A stretch of DNA of 64,000 nt from Variovorax paradoxus (lineage in GTDB: Bacteria > Pseudomonadota > Gammaproteobacteria > Burkholderiales > Burkholderiaceae_C), in the NCBI RefSeq assembly GCF_022009635.1, contig NZ_CP091716.1:124001-188000 (forward strand), in the 5' to 3' direction. Under the pieces are notes generated by a model. It was not told the DNA's origin. It worked only from the letters and a program-made list of their open reading frames with translations, and searched no databases. Positions 51,948 through 62,510 of this stretch are shown piece after piece; position 1 is the first letter of the stretch; each line of letters starts with the position of its first letter. A program made the position numbers and the translations under genes.

Positions 51948-53129
51948 ATGCCGCTGCTTTCACGCCACCGCTTCCTGCGCCATGTGGCCGTTCTATCCGC
52001 TGCCTTGCTGGCTACGCCGCTCGCGGCCCTGGCGGCAGCTGCCACGGGCGAGCCCGTGTGGTTCGGCGTGAGCGGTCCGCTCACCGGGCAGAACGCGCAG
52101 TACGGCGCGCAGTGGAAGGCCGGGTTCGATCTCGCGCTGGAACACATCAACGCGCAGGGCGGCATCCAGGGCCGGCCGCTGGCCTACAACTTCGAGGACA
52201 GCCAGAGCGACCCGCGCCAGTCGGTGGCCATCGCGCAGAAGCTGGTGAACGACAAGCGCGTGCTCATCGAGCTCGGCGACTTCTCCAGTCCGGCCTCGAT
52301 GGCTGCTTCGCCCATCTACCAGCGCGCGGGGCTCGTGCAACTGGGCTTTACCAATTCGCACCCTGACTTCACCAAGGGCGGCGATTACATCTGGAGCCCG
52401 TCGATCAGCCAGGCCGACGCGCAGCCGCTGCTGGCCGAGCTGGCGGTGAAGACGCTGGGCTTCAAGCGCATCGCTGTGCTCTACCTCAACACCGACTGGG
52501 GCCGCACCAGCAAGGACGTGCTCGTGAAGGCAGCGCAGGAACGCGGCGCGCAGGTCGCGATTGCCGAGGGCTACCAGCCCGACGAGAAAGACTTCCGCTC
52601 GACGCTGGTGCGCGTGCGCGACGCCAACCCCGACGGGCTGGTGCTCATCTCCTACTACCCCGACGGCGCGCTCATCGCGGGCCAGGTGCGCAGCGTGGGG
52701 CTCAGGCAGCCCATCGCCGCGGTGGGGTCGGTGTATTCGCCGAAGTTCATCGAGCTGGGCGGCGCTTCGGTGAACGGCATCTTCACCAACACCGCCTTCT
52801 ATCCGGACGAGCCGCGTGCCGAGGTGCAGGACTTCGTGAAGAGCTTCCGCGCGAAGTACAACAAGGAGCCGGACGCGTTCAACGCCTACGCCTACGACGC
52901 CGTGGTGTACGCCGCCGCCGCGCTGCGCCAGGCCGGCGCGAACGCCGACCGCAAGGCCGTGCGCGATGCGTTCTACAAGATCAAGGACGTGCCGAGCGTG
53001 ATCTTCGGCAAGGCCAGCTTCGACGCGCAGACGCGGCGGATCATCGGCGTGAAGAGCGTGAACCTCGTCGTGAAGGACGGCAAGTGGGCGCAGCTGGACG
53101 AGAAGGCGGCCGTGGCTGCCGCCAGGTAG
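51948..53129 (+). CDS. branched-chain amino acid-type ABC transporter substrate-binding protein
   Basis: 393 residues. Signal peptide (~1-31), then the periplasmic-binding fold of type I (FGVSGPLTGQNAQYGAQWKAGFDLALEHINAQGG, DFSSPASMAASPIYQRAGL, LISYYPDGALIAGQ). First gene of an apparent six-gene operon with permease and ATPases. The ligand may be an amino acid, amide or aromatic acid. Confidence 0.93.
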   Translation: MPLLSRHRFLRHVAVLSAALLATPLAALAAAATGEPVWFGVSGPLTGQNAQYGAQWKAGFDLALEHINAQGGIQGRPLAYNFEDSQSDPRQSVAIAQKLVNDKRVLIELGDFSSPASMAASPIYQRAGLVQLGFTNSHPDFTKGGDYIWSPSISQADAQPLLAELAVKTLGFKRIAVLYLNTDWGRTSKDVLVKAAQERGAQVAIAEGYQPDEKDFRSTLVRVRDANPDGLVLISYYPDGALIAGQVRSVGLRQPIAAVGSVYSPKFIELGGASVNGIFTNTAFYPDEPRAEVQDFVKSFRAKYNKEPDAFNAYAYDAVVYAAAALRQAGANADRKAVRDAFYKIKDVPSVIFGKASFDAQTRRIIGVKSVNLVVKDGKWAQLDEKAAVAAAR

Positions 53130-53132
53130 CCA

Positions 53133-54962
53133 ATGAGCTTCACCTCCTTCTTCGACTACACCGTCAACGGCCTGATCATCGGCAACATCTACGCGTTGCT
53201 GGCGGTCGGGCTCGCGTTGATCTTCGGTGTCTCGCATCTCATCAACTTCGCGCACGGCTCGGTGTACACGGTGGGCGCGTACATCGGCTGGGCGTCGATC
53301 ACCTACCTGCACACACCCTTGCCCGTCACCATCGCGCTGGTGGTGCTGGGCTCCGGTGCGCTCGGCATGCTGATCGAGCGCGTGGGCCTGCGTCCGCTGC
53401 AGGGCGCCGCACGCATCGCGCCGCTGCTGGCGACCATCGGCATCAGCTTCGTGCTCGACATCCTCGTGCAGCTGGTGTTCAGCCCCGACCCGCGCTCCCT
53501 GCCCACGCAGCTGCCCGACTGGCGCCTGCGGATCGGCACCGGCACCATCGGCGCGCTCGACATCCTCATCGCGGGCATCGGCATCGCGAGCGCGGCGGTG
53601 CTGTTCGGCTTCCTGCGTTTCACCAAGCTGGGCTGGGCCGTGCGCGCGACCGCGCAAGACCGCGACGCGGCGCAGCAGATGGGCGTGGACGTCGACCGCG
53701 TGAACCAGACCGTGTTCGCCATTGCCGCCGCGCTGGGCGGGCTCTCGGGCCTGCTGGTGGGCATGTACTACAACAACATCAGCCCGGCGATGAGCTTCCA
53801 GGCCACGCTCAAGGGCGTGGTGGCCACGGTGGTCGGCGGCGTGGGCAATGTGCCGGGCGCCATCGTCGGCAGCCTGCTGCTGGGGCTGATCGAAAGCTAC
53901 GGCGTGGCCATTCTCGGCACGCCGTACCGCAACCTCTTCGCCTTCGCGCTGCTGCTGGTCATATTGGTGTGGAAGCCCAACGGCCTCTTCGGCCGCAAGC
54001 GCGCGCTGCCGCCCGAGCCGCTCACCGGCACCTTCATCGCGCCGAGCAAGCCGTGGCGCGTGCCGCCGCGCCTGCTGCTGGCATTGTTCGCCGCGGCGGC
54101 GGCATTGCCGCTCTTCGATCCGTCGCCGTACCTGCTGCAGACGCTCACCAACGCGTGGCTCTACGGCGCGCTCGCGTTGAGCCTCACGCTGGTGGCGGGC
54201 ACCATCGGCCAGATCTCTCTGGGCCATGCGGGCTTGCTTGCCATCGGCGCGTATGCCTCGTCGCTGCTGGTGCTCGACCTGCACCTGCCGGTCGGCACGG
54301 GCATCGTGCTCGCGGGCATCCTCACTTCGCTGATCGGCACCGCGCTCATCTTTCCGGCGTTCAGGCTGCGCGGGCACTACGTGTCGATCGCCACGCTGGG
54401 CATCGGCGAGATCGTGGCGCTCACCATCCTCAACTGGGAAAGCCTCACGCACGGGCCCATCGGCGTGTCGGGCATTCCGCCGCTGTCGCTGTTCGGGCGT
54501 GATGCTTCGTCGAACGAGGCCATCTACTGGGCTTCCTTCGGTGCGATGGTGCTTCTTGCGCTGCTGCAGTGGCGCCTGCTGCGTTCGCACCTGGGCCGCA
54601 CCTTCCGCGCGGTGCGCGAAGACGAAGTGGCGGCGCGCGCCTACGGCGTGAGCCCCGACCGCTACAAGGCGCTGGCCTTCGGCTTCGGCGGCTTCGCGGC
54701 CGGCGTGAGCGGGGCCTTCACCGCGCACATGTATTCGTACATCAACCACGAGACCTTCGGCTCGCAGATCTCGATCCTCGCGCTGACGATGGTGATCCTC
54801 GGCGGGCTCGGGAACATCAGCGGCGCGCTGCTGGGCGCGGTCGCGCTCGTGAGCCTGCCGGAGCTGTTCCGCGTGACGGCCGAGTACCGCATGTTGATCT
54901 ACGGCGTTGCTTTGCTTTTACTCATTCGCTTCCGCCCGCAAGGCCTGCTGGGCACTGTCTGA
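53133..54962 (+). CDS. fused LivH-LivM permease
   Basis: 609 residues containing two permeases in one chain: LivH-like half (1-~300; [43 protein letters not shown]) and LivM-like half (~310-609; [33 protein letters not shown]). E. coli has these as separate genes; the fusion occurs in many betaproteobacteria. Three bases after the binding-protein gene. Confidence 0.92.
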   Translation: MSFTSFFDYTVNGLIIGNIYALLAVGLALIFGVSHLINFAHGSVYTVGAYIGWASITYLHTPLPVTIALVVLGSGALGMLIERVGLRPLQGAARIAPLLATIGISFVLDILVQLVFSPDPRSLPTQLPDWRLRIGTGTIGALDILIAGIGIASAAVLFGFLRFTKLGWAVRATAQDRDAAQQMGVDVDRVNQTVFAIAAALGGLSGLLVGMYYNNISPAMSFQATLKGVVATVVGGVGNVPGAIVGSLLLGLIESYGVAILGTPYRNLFAFALLLVILVWKPNGLFGRKRALPPEPLTGTFIAPSKPWRVPPRLLLALFAAAAALPLFDPSPYLLQTLTNAWLYGALALSLTLVAGTIGQISLGHAGLLAIGAYASSLLVLDLHLPVGTGIVLAGILTSLIGTALIFPAFRLRGHYVSIATLGIGEIVALTILNWESLTHGPIGVSGIPPLSLFGRDASSNEAIYWASFGAMVLLALLQWRLLRSHLGRTFRAVREDEVAARAYGVSPDRYKALAFGFGGFAAGVSGAFTAHMYSYINHETFGSQISILALTMVILGGLGNISGALLGAVALVSLPELFRVTAEYRMLIYGVALLLLIRFRPQGLLGTV

Positions 54963-54976
54963 AAGAACACCACACC

Positions 54977-55534
54977 ATGAGCCACCTGAACGATTACCTC
55001 GCCGAGAAACGCGCCGCCGTGCTGGCGCGCAATGCCGCCGTCGAGGCCGGCACCGCGCAGCCGGTGCAACTCAAGGCCAGCGTGAAGGCCGAAGGCCGCA
55101 GCGGCGTGCGCCGCCTGCGCATTCGCGACCACCAGGTCATCAGCGACAGCCCGCCGGATTTCGCGGGCTACAACCTCGGCCCCAGCTCGCCCGAGTTGCA
55201 GCTGGGCGTGCTCGGCACCTGCGTCACGCACATCTTCCTGATCCATGCGGCCGAACGCCAGGTGCCGCTCGAGAGCCTCGAGGTGGAAGTGACCGGCATC
55301 ATCGATCCGCGCGGCGGCAAGCCGGGCCATGAAAAGACGCCCATCTGGCCGCACGAGATCGGCTACACGGTGCACATCGATTCGTCCGCGAGCCGCGAAG
55401 ACATCGACGCGCTGTTCGAGGCGGTGGAGCGCAACTGCCCGATCCTGAACCTGCTGCGCAATCCGCAGGCCATTCGCGCCGAGGTGAAGCTCGTCAACTC
55501 CAAGGCGAAAGTCGCCGATGCCGTCGCTGCTTGA
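54977..55534 (+). CDS. OsmC family protein in the ABC operon
   Basis: 185 residues with the OsmC fold: two conserved cysteines, C82 in GTCVTHIFLIHAA and C153 in NCPILNLLR, used by Ohr/OsmC proteins to reduce organic peroxides. It sits between the permease (14-base gap) and the livG gene, which it overlaps by 17 bases. Peroxidase function is inferred; why it lies in the transport operon is unknown. Confidence 0.88.
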   Translation: MSHLNDYLAEKRAAVLARNAAVEAGTAQPVQLKASVKAEGRSGVRRLRIRDHQVISDSPPDFAGYNLGPSSPELQLGVLGTCVTHIFLIHAAERQVPLESLEVEVTGIIDPRGGKPGHEKTPIWPHEIGYTVHIDSSASREDIDALFEAVERNCPILNLLRNPQAIRAEVKLVNSKAKVADAVAA

Positions 55535-56356
55535 GATACGCGGCCTGGTGCGCCGCTTCGGCGGCCTCACCGCCGTCGATGCCGTCGACCTGCATGTGGG
55601 CGAGGGCGAGCTGCTGAGCGTGATCGGCCCGAACGGCGCGGGCAAGACCACGCTGTTCAACCTGGTCACCGGGCTCGACAGGCCCGATGAAGGCCAAGTG
55701 CTGTTCGGCGGCGAAGACATCACCGGGCTGCCCGCGCAGCAGCTCGCGCAACGCGGCCTGGCGCGCACCTTCCAGCACGGGCGTGTGTTCGCGAACCTCT
55801 CGGTGCTCGACAACGTGCTGGTCGGCGCGCACACACGGCTGCGCGCCGTGAAACCACGCGCGGGCGGCGTGCCGGGCCTGGGCGCGCTGTCGGAACTCGC
55901 GCTGGCGCTGTTGCAGCCTGCCGCCGTGCGCCGCGAGGAAGAAGCGCTGCGCGAAGAGGCGCGCGAGATCATCGCGCTCTTCGGCGAACGGCTGGCGCCG
56001 CGCATCGACCACCCGGCCTACAGCCTCTCGTACGCCAACCGCCGCCGCGTCGAGATCGCACGCGCGCTCGCGCTGCGGCCGCGCCTGCTGCTGCTGGACG
56101 AACCCACGGCCGGCATGAACGAAAGCGAGACCGCCGAGATGCTGGAGATCATTCGCGGACTCAAGGCGCGTGGGCAGACCATCCTGCTGATCGAGCACAA
56201 GCTCGACCTCGTGATGCAGTTGTCCGACCGCGTGGCCGTGCTCGACGACGGACGCAAGATCGCGCAAGGGCTTCCCGACGAAGTGCGCAACGACCCGGCG
56301 GTGATCGAGGCGTACCTCGGCCATCGCCACGTGGGCGCGGCAGAGGCGGTGCCCGC

Positions 56357-56360
<4 letters not shown>
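55518..56360 (+). CDS. livG: LivG-type ABC transporter ATPase
   Basis: 280 residues. Walker A GPNGAGKTT, Q-loop FQHGRVF, signature region SYANRRRVEIARAL (an S-Y-A-N-R-R variant of the LSGGQ signature, common in LivG), Walker B LLLLDEPTAGMN, H-loop LIEHK. An insertion around residues 105-145 (AVKPRAGGVPGLGA) is typical of LivG. Overlaps OsmC by 17 bases and LivF by ATGA. Confidence 0.94.
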
Positions 56361-57202
<842 letters not shown>

Positions 57203-57233
57203 TCCAGCGAAAGCTCACAGAGAGAACCCACAC

Positions 57234-58130
57234 ATGCCATTGAAACTCGACCACATCGTCATCGCGGTGCACGACCTGGAACGCACCATCGCCGACTACG
57301 GCGCGCTCGGCTTCCACGTGCTGCGCGGCGGAGATCATCCGGGCCGCGCTACGCACAACGCGCTGGTGGTGTTCGAAGACGGCAGCTACTTCGAGCTGAT
57401 CGCGTGGCGCGAACCGTCACCGTCCGAACGCTGGTGGCAGCTGCTGCAGAAGCACGGCGAGGGCATCGTCGACTTCGCGCTGCTGCCGCGCGACACCGCC
57501 GCCACGGTCGCCGACGCGAAGGAGCGCGGCCTGGTGCTGGAGGGCCCGCTCGACGGCGGCCGCGTGCGGCCCGACGGCGAGCGCCTGCGCTGGCAGATCG
57601 CGCGCGCGCCCTCGGCCGACTTGCCCTTCCTGTGCGGCGACCTCACGCCGCGCGCGCTGCGCGTGCCCGAAGGCGAGGTGCGCGTGCATGCCAATGGCGC
57701 GCTCGGCGTGGCGAGCCTGGCCATTGCGGTGCGCGATCTCGATGCGACGCTGGCGCGCTACCGCGCATTGCTGGGCACGGTGCCTGACGACGCCGGCACC
57801 CACATCGGCGATCCCGTGGCGGTGCCGGGCAGCCATCTGCGCGTGGCGGTCGTCACGTTGGGGAGCAGCGTGCTCGTGCTCTCGTCCCCGCGCGAGAACG
57901 CGACCAATGCGGGGGAGGGCAGCGACACGCTCACGCAGCGCATCGCCGCGCGTGGAGAAGGGCCCTATGCGCTGGTGCTGCACACGGACCGTCCGCAATC
58001 GACCGGCACCTTCGACCTTGCCCGCACGCACGGCGCATTGATCGAGCTCGACCTGCCGCCGCTGGACCGGCATGCGAAGCAGGAGGCGGCCTCGCGAGGG
58101 TATCGGGCCGACAGCGTGGTGGGCGGATAG
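57234..58130 (+). CDS. two-domain VOC family protein at the end of the ABC operon
   Basis: 298 residues with two glyoxalase-like halves: N-terminal DHIVIAVHDLERTIADYGALGFHVLRGG with GRATHNALVVFEDGSYFELIAW, then ASLAIAVRDLDATLARYRALLG. Similar to the GLYOX_3-like VOC family. It follows livF by 31 bases and could act on the transported compound. Unknown substrate. Confidence 0.82.
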   Translation: MPLKLDHIVIAVHDLERTIADYGALGFHVLRGGDHPGRATHNALVVFEDGSYFELIAWREPSPSERWWQLLQKHGEGIVDFALLPRDTAATVADAKERGLVLEGPLDGGRVRPDGERLRWQIARAPSADLPFLCGDLTPRALRVPEGEVRVHANGALGVASLAIAVRDLDATLARYRALLGTVPDDAGTHIGDPVAVPGSHLRVAVVTLGSSVLVLSSPRENATNAGEGSDTLTQRIAARGEGPYALVLHTDRPQSTGTFDLARTHGALIELDLPPLDRHAKQEAASRGYRADSVVGG

Positions 58131-58149
58131 GCAGGCGGAGGCCGGCCGC

Positions 58150-58542
58150 TCAGGCGGCGCGTTCGCGCAACTGGAACACGTTGCCTTCGGGGTCATGGCC
58201 GTCGCAATGCCGGTGGCCGTTGAACGCCCATTCGGCTTGCGCCGGTTTCAATGCGCCGCCGCTCTCGGTCGCCAGCTGGCGCGCGTCGGCGAGGCTCGTC
58301 ACCGGGAAGATGAACTTCAAAGCGGTGTTCTCGCGCAGCGCCGGCGGTTGCGTGATCTCGACCTTGGCGGCGATGGCCGGATTCATCGCGACGATGAAGA
58401 GCTGCAGCGCGGCGGATTCGAGGCTCGCGTGGTCGGCCTCCGTGTGCGTGACCGTCAGGCCCGCAACGCGCGCGTAGAACGCGCTGAGGCGCGCGACGTC
58501 CTTGGCATAGATGACTGCCGCTGCAGGGGCCTGTCTGGTCAT
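58150..58542 (-). CDS. single-domain VOC family protein
   Basis: 130 residues, glyoxalase/bleomycin-resistance fold: AAVIYAKDVARLSAFYARVAGLTV, C-terminal GHDPEGNVFQLRE with the glutamate-bearing end. Probable dioxygenase- or glyoxalase-like metal protein; substrate unknown. Convergent with the operon VOC gene, with a 19-base gap. Confidence 0.85.
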   Translation of the reverse strand: MTRQAPAAAVIYAKDVARLSAFYARVAGLTVTHTEADHASLESAALQLFIVAMNPAIAAKVEITQPPALRENTALKFIFPVTSLADARQLATESGGALKPAQAEWAFNGHRHCDGHDPEGNVFQLRERAA

Positions 58543-58746
58543 TCGTTCTCTCTCTCCTCGTCGATCTTGTTTCGATTCTGCCAGCGGGGTCCTGCATGCC
58601 GTGTCGTGGTTCGCCGTTTGCAGGACAAGGCCTCGCGCGGATACCAGCGCTTACCTGATTTCACCTGACTGCGACCTGAAACGGTCGTTACGGACACATG
58701 CGAGGCACACAATGGATTCGTCTCATCAACGCATGGAGGATTCCAG

Positions 58747-59172
58747 ATGAACATCAAATCCAAGAGCATGGCTGTTGCAGCCGCGGCACTCGCGATGTGC
58801 ATGGCCGCCGGCAGCGCCCTTGCGCAAGATCGCCGTTTCGACGGCCGTCCCGGTCCCGGCGACGGACGCTTCGAACAGCGTGGTCCCAATTTCGATCACC
58901 GTGGCGGCCCTCCGGGCTACTACCGCGGCAACCAGGACTTCCGTGACGGCCGCCAGTTCGATCGCCGCGGCTTCCCGCAGCCGCATGCCGAATGGCGCCG
59001 TGGTGGCCGCGTGCCGCCGGAGTACCGTGGCCGCAACTACGTGGTGCAGGACTGGCGCGCCTACCGGCTGCAGCAGCCGCCCCGCGGGTATCAGTGGGTG
59101 GGCGTGGGCGGCGACTTCGTGCTCGCGGCCATCGCTACCGGCGTGATCGCGAACATCATCGCAGGCCAGTAA
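58747..59172 (+). CDS. RcnB-family periplasmic protein
   Basis: 141 residues. Signal peptide (cleavage after ALA, near 26), R/G/D-rich disordered middle (GRPGPGDGRF, RGGPPGYYRGNQDFRD), then the RcnB core: RGGRVPPEYRGRNYVVQDWRAYRLQQPPRGYQWVGVGGDFVLAAIATG. RcnB in E. coli is involved in Ni/Co homeostasis, but most members are uncharacterised. AGGA precedes the ATG; a strong terminator follows. Confidence 0.9.
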   Translation: MNIKSKSMAVAAAALAMCMAAGSALAQDRRFDGRPGPGDGRFEQRGPNFDHRGGPPGYYRGNQDFRDGRQFDRRGFPQPHAEWRRGGRVPPEYRGRNYVVQDWRAYRLQQPPRGYQWVGVGGDFVLAAIATGVIANIIAGQ

Positions 59173-59218
59173 ACAGACGCTGTTTCGGCTATTGCGCGAA
59201 ACAGCCCTACCGAAAGAA

Positions 59219-59252
59219 CGCCGCAGGCCGCAAGGCTTGCGGCGTTTTTTTC
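59219..59252. terminator. rho-independent terminator after the rcnB-like gene
   Basis: Twelve-bp stem ACGCCGCAGGCC/GGCTTGCGGCGT (one G-T pair) with a GCAA tetraloop, followed by T7. Its T run touches the stop codon of the convergent small gene. Confidence 0.93.
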
Positions 59253-59505
59253 AGACCATTGCGGTGGGTGCCGACTGGGCGCAGACGTTGCGGCCGGTGA
59301 TGGTCAGGCGAAGGCCGCCGCCGTGCCATTCGAGCCAGTTCAGGCTCACGTAGGCGTCGATGTCTGCATCGTCGATGCGGTCGGCCTGGCGGCTCTGCAG
59401 CAGTTCGACCGTGGCGGGGAGGCTTCGTCTGAGCCGTTCGCGACGCTCTGCGGCCTTGAGGGCGGCCCTTGATTGCTGTTGCTGCTGCTGCGGGGTCGAT
59501 GCCAT
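59251..59505 (-). CDS. small hypothetical protein
   Basis: 84 residues: a glutamine run (PQQQQQQSRAALKAAERRERLRR), a charged helix, then DDADIDAYVSLNWLEWHGGGLRLTITGRNV, a folded-looking end. Start at ATG 59505 chosen over an upstream ATG because sequence before it is unlike protein. No family recognised. Confidence 0.65.
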   Translation of the reverse strand: MASTPQQQQQQSRAALKAAERRERLRRSLPATVELLQSRQADRIDDADIDAYVSLNWLEWHGGGLRLTITGRNVCAQSAPTAMV

Positions 59506-59632
59506 TGCTGATCCGTTTCCAGGAAGCCAGGGAATTAACCCGAATGTACGCCGCCTGTGTGAACCTGCATTCTTCTTTTTTAACCTTTCTGTCGTCCGTA
59601 GTACACACCCCCCAAACGGCACTGGACAGGCT

Positions 59633-60577
59633 CTAGATTTCGTAGTGCGAGGCTTTGGCCTCGTCGCCCAGGGCCTTTTCGACCACCGCCCGCGTCAGCG
59701 TGGGCGCGAACGATTCGATGAAGGCATAGACGTACTTGCGCAGGTAGGTGCCCCGCCGCACGGCCAGCTTGGTGAGGTTGATGCCGAAGAGCCGCCCCGC
59801 GTCGAGCGCGCGCAGCTGCGTGTCGCGTTCGGCCTCGTAGGCCACGCCGGCCACGATGCCCACGCCAAGGCCCAACTGCACGTAGGTCTTGATGACGTCG
59901 GCATCCATCGCGGCCAGCACGATGTTGGGCTGCAGCCCGCGTTGCTCGAAGGCCTCGTCGATGCGCGAGCGGCCGGTGAAGCCGGTGTCGTAGGTGATGA
60001 GCGGGTAGCGCGTGAGCGCATCGAGCGTCAGCGGCGCGTCCAGCAGCGGATGGCCCGGCGGCACGATCACCGAATGCGTCCAGCGATAGCAGGGCAGGGC
60101 CACCAGCTGCGGATAGTCGCCCAGCGCCTCGGTGGCGATGCCCACGTCGGCCTCGCCGTCGAGCAGCATCTGCGCGATCTGCTTGGGCGAGCCCTGGTGC
60201 AGGTGCAGTTTCACGTTCGGGAACTGCGCGCGGAATTCCTGCACCGCCACCGGCATCGCATAGCGCGCCTGCGAGTGCGTGGCCGCCACCGACAGAAGGC
60301 CGCTTTGCTGCGCGACGAACTCCTGGCCCGCGTGCTTGAGGTTGCTGCTCTCCATCAGCATGCGCTCGATGATCGGCAGCACATGGCCGCCGGGCTCGGT
60401 CAGGCCCGTGAGCCGCTTGCCGGCGCGCACGAACAGCTCGATGCCGAGTTCTTCCTCGAGCTCGCGGATCTGCCGGCTCACGCCGGGTTGGGAGGTGTGA
60501 AGGGTATGGGCGACTTCGGTCAGGTTGAAGCCGCAACGAACGGCCTCGCGTACCGAGCGCAGTTGTTGGAAGTTCAT
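59633..60577 (-). CDS. CysB-type LysR transcriptional regulator
   Basis: 314 residues. Helix-turn-helix at the N-terminus (TEVAHTLHTSQPGVSRQIRELEEELG), and a CysB-like effector domain (TTHSQARYAMP-type ATHSQARYAMPVAV, HQGSPKQIAQMLLDGEADVGIATEAL, GFTGRSRIDEAFE, DADVIKTYVQLGLGVGIV). CysB/Cbl control sulfate or sulfonate assimilation in response to acetylserine. No cys gene is adjacent. Identification is by strong motif match. Confidence 0.93.
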   Translation of the reverse strand: MNFQQLRSVREAVRCGFNLTEVAHTLHTSQPGVSRQIRELEEELGIELFVRAGKRLTGLTEPGGHVLPIIERMLMESSNLKHAGQEFVAQQSGLLSVAATHSQARYAMPVAVQEFRAQFPNVKLHLHQGSPKQIAQMLLDGEADVGIATEALGDYPQLVALPCYRWTHSVIVPPGHPLLDAPLTLDALTRYPLITYDTGFTGRSRIDEAFEQRGLQPNIVLAAMDADVIKTYVQLGLGVGIVAGVAYEAERDTQLRALDAGRLFGINLTKLAVRRGTYLRKYVYAFIESFAPTLTRAVVEKALGDEAKASHYEI

Positions 60578-60726
60578 CTGGCGCGCAAGAGAGTCGGGGC
60601 CCCGGTTGAGGCCGACTGGAGATTCTCGGCAGAACTGCTTATTCGGGGAACGATGCGTTTGTTGGTTTCACATGAGCAAAACATCTTTAAGGCTCTGGAT
60701 GCCGCTTCTGAAGGCTTGGATTGATA

Positions 60727-60746
60727 TTTCGCACGACTGTGCTAAA
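60727..60746. promoter_or_regulatory. TetR operator candidate (tetR side)
   Basis: TCGCAC-GAC-TGTGCTA within an AT-rich flank, about 10-25 bases before the tetR ATG. It is an imperfect copy of the perfect palindrome at 61406-61421. Confidence 0.65.
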
Positions 60747-60754
60747 GTTGGCGC

Positions 60755-61357
60755 ATGGACGCCAAGACCCAGAAAAGCGAACTCACCCGCGCCGCCATCG
60801 TCGGCGCGGCGATGAACCTTGCGCTGGCCGAAGGCCTGGAAGCGATCACGCTGCAGGCCGTGGCCAGCCGGCTGGGCCTGTCCAAGAGCGGCGTGTTCTC
60901 GCGCGTGGGTTCGCGCGAGGCGCTGCAGAAGGCCGTCATCGAGGAATACGGCCGCGGCTTCCTGGCCGACGTGTTCGTGCCCGCCATGCAGAAGCCCAAG
61001 GGCCTGCCCCGGCTCGACGAGATCGTCGCGCGCTGGATCGCCCGCACCCGCGACGTCGAAATGCACACCGGATGCCTCTACATGGCCGGCGCTTTCGAAT
61101 TCGACGACCGCGAAGGGGAGTTGCGCGACGTGCTGTTCGACGAGGTCACGCGCTGGCGTGCCGCGCTGCGCCGCACCGTGCTGCAGGCCGTCGAGACCGG
61201 CGAACTCAAGGCCGACACCGACCCCGCGCAGCTCGTGAGCGAGCTCAACGGCGTGATGATGACCCAGCTGCACGACGCGCGCTTCCTGCGCGATGCGCAA
61301 GCCGCCGACCGCGCCACGCAGTCCTGGCGGCGCATTCTTTCCAGTTACCGGGCCTGA
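60755..61357 (+). CDS. TetR/AcrR family regulator
   Basis: 200 residues. Helix-turn-helix near 20-60 (ITLQAVASRLGLSKSGVFSRVGSREALQKAVIEEYG), C-terminal ligand domain of the TetR_C_16-like look (GCLYMAGAFEFDDREG). Palindromic sites lie before it and before the downstream small peptide-hydrolase pair, so it probably represses itself and them. Confidence 0.9.
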   Translation: MDAKTQKSELTRAAIVGAAMNLALAEGLEAITLQAVASRLGLSKSGVFSRVGSREALQKAVIEEYGRGFLADVFVPAMQKPKGLPRLDEIVARWIARTRDVEMHTGCLYMAGAFEFDDREGELRDVLFDEVTRWRAALRRTVLQAVETGELKADTDPAQLVSELNGVMMTQLHDARFLRDAQAADRATQSWRRILSSYRA

Positions 61358-61403
61358 GTCGTTCACGACGCAGGCGGACCTCTCACGTCTTCATTTGCCA
61401 GAA

Positions 61404-61425
61404 TTTCGCACACCTGTGCGATAAA
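61404..61425. promoter_or_regulatory. TetR operator candidate (downstream operon)
   Basis: Perfect palindrome TCGCACA-CC-TGTGCGA (61406-61421) followed by TAAAT; about 14 bases before the small ORF. Matches the site before tetR at most positions. Confidence 0.7.
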
Positions 61426-61438
61426 TAGGAGAAGCACC

Positions 61439-61552
61439 ATGCTGATCATTGCCCTCTTTCTTGCCGCCTACGCGCTCGTCGTAGGCGCCCGGTGCCTTCG
61501 CGACACCCTGCGCAGCCTGCCTCGCAGCAACCGCGACTGGGTCTGGTACTGA
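61439..61552 (+). CDS. 37-residue single-pass membrane peptide
   Basis: Starts MLIIALFLAAYALVVG and ends RDWVWY; one hydrophobic helix and a basic tail with RSNRDW. Its ATG has a strong GGAG at 61427-61430, and the operator sits just before, so translation is likely. The hydrolase gene starts 22 bases after its stop. Function unknown; too small for family assignment. Confidence 0.6.
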   Translation: MLIIALFLAAYALVVGARCLRDTLRSLPRSNRDWVWY

Positions 61553-61574
61553 ACCCCAGAAGGAATCGCACGCC

Positions 61575-62501
61575 ATGACGAGCACTTCCAGCACCACCTC
61601 CACCGCCGGCCACGCCGCGCAGTCGAACTACTACCGGCCCGGCCGGGTGATGCGCGCGCTGCGCTTCGCCCTGACCACATCGCAGCGCCTGTGGCCCGCG
61701 CTGGGCGTGCGGGCCGCCTACCGCCTCTTCGGCACGCCGCTGCCGCCCAAGTGGCTCTACCGTGCGCAAGGCCCCGGCGCCGAGTGGCGGCGCGAGGGCT
61801 GGGCCTTCGAGGACGCGGGCGTCGGCATCTACCACCTGGCCGCGCAGGACTCGGGGGCCGAATCGGCGCCCGTGGTGCTGCTGGTGCACGGCTGGGGCGG
61901 CCATGCCGGGCAGATGCTGCCGCTGGCCCAGGCGGTGGCCGATGCGGGCCTTAGGCCCGTGCTGCTCGAATTGCCCGCGCATGGCCGCAGCGCCGGCACG
62001 ATGAGCAACTCGCCGCAGTTCGCACGGGCCATCGCGTATGTCGCGGCGCGGCTCGCGGCCGATGGGCATGCACTGCGCGCGGCCGTCGCGCATTCGCTGG
62101 GCGCCAACGGCCTGGCGCTCGCGGCGGCGCGCGGCTTGCCGGCGCAGCGGCTCGTGCTGCTGGCGCCGCCGGCATCGCCGCGCGAATACACGCGCTACTT
62201 CGCGCACACCTTCGGCCTCAGCGAGACCACGCGCCTTGCGATGCAGCGGCTGTTCGAATCACGCGAGGGCGTTCTGATGCCCCAGCTGGAGCCCGCCGCC
62301 GTGGGGCCGCGCATCGGGCAGCGCACGCTGATCGTGCACGACAGGGACGACCGCGTGAACCGTTTTGCCGATGCAGAGGCGTACCGCGATGCGATCCGCG
62401 GCGCGCAGTTGATGGAAACGCAGGGCTGGGGCCACCGCCGCATCCTCAAGGAGACCGAGGTGCTGGCGCGTGTCGTGCGCTTCGTGACGGCGCCCGACTG
62501 A
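61575..62501 (+). CDS. alpha/beta hydrolase (TetR-controlled)
   Basis: 308 residues. N-terminal disordered and hydrophobic part, then LLVHGWGGHAGQ, elbow AHSLGANGLA, acid in VHDRDDRVNR and base in GWGHRRILKE. The catalytic serine is in AVAHSLGAN. It may act on lipids or foreign esters; the TetR operator implies induction by its substrate. Ends 9 bases from the convergent desaturase gene. Confidence 0.88.
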   Translation: MTSTSSTTSTAGHAAQSNYYRPGRVMRALRFALTTSQRLWPALGVRAAYRLFGTPLPPKWLYRAQGPGAEWRREGWAFEDAGVGIYHLAAQDSGAESAPVVLLVHGWGGHAGQMLPLAQAVADAGLRPVLLELPAHGRSAGTMSNSPQFARAIAYVAARLAADGHALRAAVAHSLGANGLALAAARGLPAQRLVLLAPPASPREYTRYFAHTFGLSETTRLAMQRLFESREGVLMPQLEPAAVGPRIGQRTLIVHDRDDRVNRFADAEAYRDAIRGAQLMETQGWGHRRILKETEVLARVVRFVTAPD

Positions 62502-62510
62502 AGGCTCGCG

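Noticed and set aside
51993..54749. A 918-codon open frame on the minus strand opposite the ABC transporter genes
   Set aside because: It is rich in R, H, A and G, has no recognisable motif, and lies over clear plus-strand genes; it is a by-product of high GC content.
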